Part shown: in pieces, positions 33,125 to 34,243 of the stretch | How the letters are laid out: every line of letters begins with the position of its first letter | Position numbering within the stretch: position 1 is the stretch's first letter | NCBI GenBank assembly: GCA_012523055.1 | Contig: JAAYJG010000286.1 | Coordinates: forward strand, 1 to 34,243 | Origin: Ruminiclostridium sp. | GTDB taxonomy: Bacteria; Bacillota; Clostridia; DSM-8532 | Direction: 5' to 3' | DNA: 34,243 nt | Notes under the pieces: model-generated | Database searches by the model: none | Seen by the model: only the letters and a program-made list of their open reading frames with translations | Told to the model about the DNA's origin: nothing | Translations under genes and position numbers: made by a program

Positions 33125-33130
33125 ATTATA
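33125..33130 (-). promoter_or_regulatory. Extended -10 promoter element of abfA
   Basis: On the minus strand a perfect TATAAT is preceded by TGG, the extended -10 TGn motif. No good -35 is present, which fits an extended -10 or activated promoter. The start codon is about 85 bases downstream. Confidence 0.6.
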
Positions 33131-33266
33131 CCATGAAATATCTACAAAAACTTTTGAATTTGTATTCTTTTTATTTTTATTGGTTGGATAAACGAGTATT
33201 CCGCAATCATCATGAAATGTTCCATTCGCTCATAAGATTAAACGAAACAACATATGAGGTGATGCC

Positions 33267-34160
33267 ATGAAGAAGTTTTTTATTCTGTCCATAGACGGCG
33301 GAGGCCTTCGGGGGATCATTCCTTCGGTCTTTCTTGCCACATTAAAGGACATGCTGGAGAATCGCGGGCTAAAGAAGCCCTATCATAAGGTTTTCAATCT
33401 AATGGCAGGAACCTCTACCGGTGGGTTAATTTCACTGGCGCTCAGTGTTCCTCTGTATAAAACTCCTAATGGCAATCTTTATGCTCCCGAGGGTGGGATT
33501 GTCCCGCAGAAATTGCCAGAATTGTACGAAACCCTCGCAGACAGGGCGTTCCCGGGCAACAGGCAACATGTGTGGCGTACAATACGGCAGTTTTTTACCT
33601 GTAAATATACTGCCACTTCCTTTCAGACTATTTTGTTCGAACTATTCGGAACCTGCACCCTAAAAAATGCACTGACGAATCTGTTGCTCACTTCTTTTGA
33701 TATGAAATCCATGCAACCGATCTTTATGAAAAAGCGCACCACCGAGGCTGGAGGTGAAAGCGATCCGGACTTTTTTATGGTGGATGCGGCATTGGCCACT
33801 ATCTCTGTTCCCACTTATTTTCCCCCTGCTCATGTGATGCCCGTTGATGACAGGGCCAATTACTGTCTTGTTGATGGTGGAATCTTCTGCATCAATCCGG
33901 CCATGAGTGCATTGACTGAGGCAAGGAAAATCAGCCCGAAGAGTGAATATATCCTGCTGTCCCTTGGAACAGGGACACAGAAAGAGGAATATAGCACCGA
34001 CGCCATGAACCGATGGGGCTTTTTCAACTGGATCGCGCCCTGGCTGGGTGTTCCGTTGATCACTGCGGTAGGGGAAGGTCAGCGAATCAGCACCAATCAT
34101 ATGCTGAAAAGGTATCCCGGGGTTACCCTTTACCGCTATGATGTTCAATTGGACAACTGA
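33267..34160 (+). CDS. Patatin-like phospholipase, possibly interrupted by an in-frame stop
   Basis: Patatin-fold lipases use a Ser-Asp dyad to cleave acyl chains from phospholipids. The oxyanion loop IDGGGLRGIIP (about 9-19), the nucleophile elbow GTSTGG with Ser50 and the catalytic Asp203 in LVDGG are intact. The overall form resembles bacterial cytoplasmic patatins, including CapV-type antiphage effectors, but no partner gene is visible before the window ends. GAGGTGA precedes ATG. The frame stops at TGA 34158-34160 after TLYRYDVQLDN. The next 83 bases stay open in the same frame and read KGRIDDGSPENLNYLHKKAQ and onward, which is how the family's C-terminus looks. The gene may be a recent nonsense pseudogene, a shortened version or a base-call error. 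Confidence 0.85.
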   Translation: MKKFFILSIDGGGLRGIIPSVFLATLKDMLENRGLKKPYHKVFNLMAGTSTGGLISLALSVPLYKTPNGNLYAPEGGIVPQKLPELYETLADRAFPGNRQHVWRTIRQFFTCKYTATSFQTILFELFGTCTLKNALTNLLLTSFDMKSMQPIFMKKRTTEAGGESDPDFFMVDAALATISVPTYFPPAHVMPVDDRANYCLVDGGIFCINPAMSALTEARKISPKSEYILLSLGTGTQKEEYSTDAMNRWGFFNWIAPWLGVPLITAVGEGQRISTNHMLKRYPGVTLYRYDVQLDN

Positions 34161-34243
34161 AAGGGCCGGATTGACGATGGAAGCCCCGAAAATCTGAACT
34201 ACCTCCACAAAAAAGCCCAGGAAATGATCCGGGACAATTATGA
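34161..34243 (+). pseudogene. In-frame continuation of the patatin gene beyond its TGA
   Basis: The frame stays open from the TGA to the window edge, with no further stop. Its translation contains DDGSPENLNYL and a helix ending KAQEMIRDNY, typical of patatin tails. Only 27 codons are visible, so the full 3' end cannot be judged. Confidence 0.5.

Overview
The window reads as chromosomal housekeeping DNA from a spore-forming member of the Clostridia (Firmicutes). The support is the dpaA-dpaB dipicolinate synthase pair at the left edge, the Bacillus/Clostridium gene orders comEC-holA, rplS-rbgA-rnhB-ylqG-ylqH and rsmB-rlmN-prpC-prkC-rsgA-rpe-thiN, strong AGGAGG-type ribosome binding sites, and frequent GTG/TTG starts. 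The species cannot be named from the sequence alone. No tRNA, rRNA, CRISPR array, transposase or phage gene was seen.

Layout. 1-967: end of dpaA and complete dpaB, closed by a terminator. 1198-4018: a pgeF-type multicopper-oxidase-like protein, an orphan peptide-binding lipoprotein and a coupled GNAT acetyltransferase. 4117-7664: comEC and holA. 7885-9991: a membrane-associated sulfotransferase, then an SpoU/TrmH rRNA methyltransferase whose ribosome binding site lies directly behind an intrinsic terminator. 10206-15216: a glycolytic block of gap, a fused pgk-tpi gene and gpmI, each with its own leader or terminator and with a short hairpin repeat in two of the gaps. 15335-16181: ruvX and an acidic DUF1292 protein. 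16499-17620: a DUF3048 membrane-anchored protein behind a clear promoter and a foldable leader. 17734-21676: rplS, rbgA, rnhB, ylqG and ylqH, the last four tightly overlapped. 21858-23317: yraN and an M19 dipeptidase.

23318-23840 is the only long gene-free stretch, and most of it is a dense array of nested hairpins flanked by a 9-bp direct repeat. It is the best candidate in the window for an unrecognised RNA or small mobile element. 23841-31305 is one long same-strand operon joining RNA methylation (rsmB, rlmN), Ser/Thr phosphorylation (prpC, prkC), ribosome assembly (rsgA), the pentose phosphate pathway (rpe) and thiamine salvage (thiN).

31312-33038 runs on the minus strand: an intracellular GH51 arabinofuranosidase followed by a translationally coupled nine-cysteine small protein. 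At the right edge a patatin-like phospholipase reads into an in-frame TGA, after which its family-like sequence continues to the end of the window.

Starts were reassigned from ribosome-binding-site spacing in several genes (comEC, the sulfotransferase, the TrmH-family methyltransferase, pgk-tpi, DUF1292, prpC, rsgA, abfA). Family assignments rest on motif recognition by eye; no database search was run.
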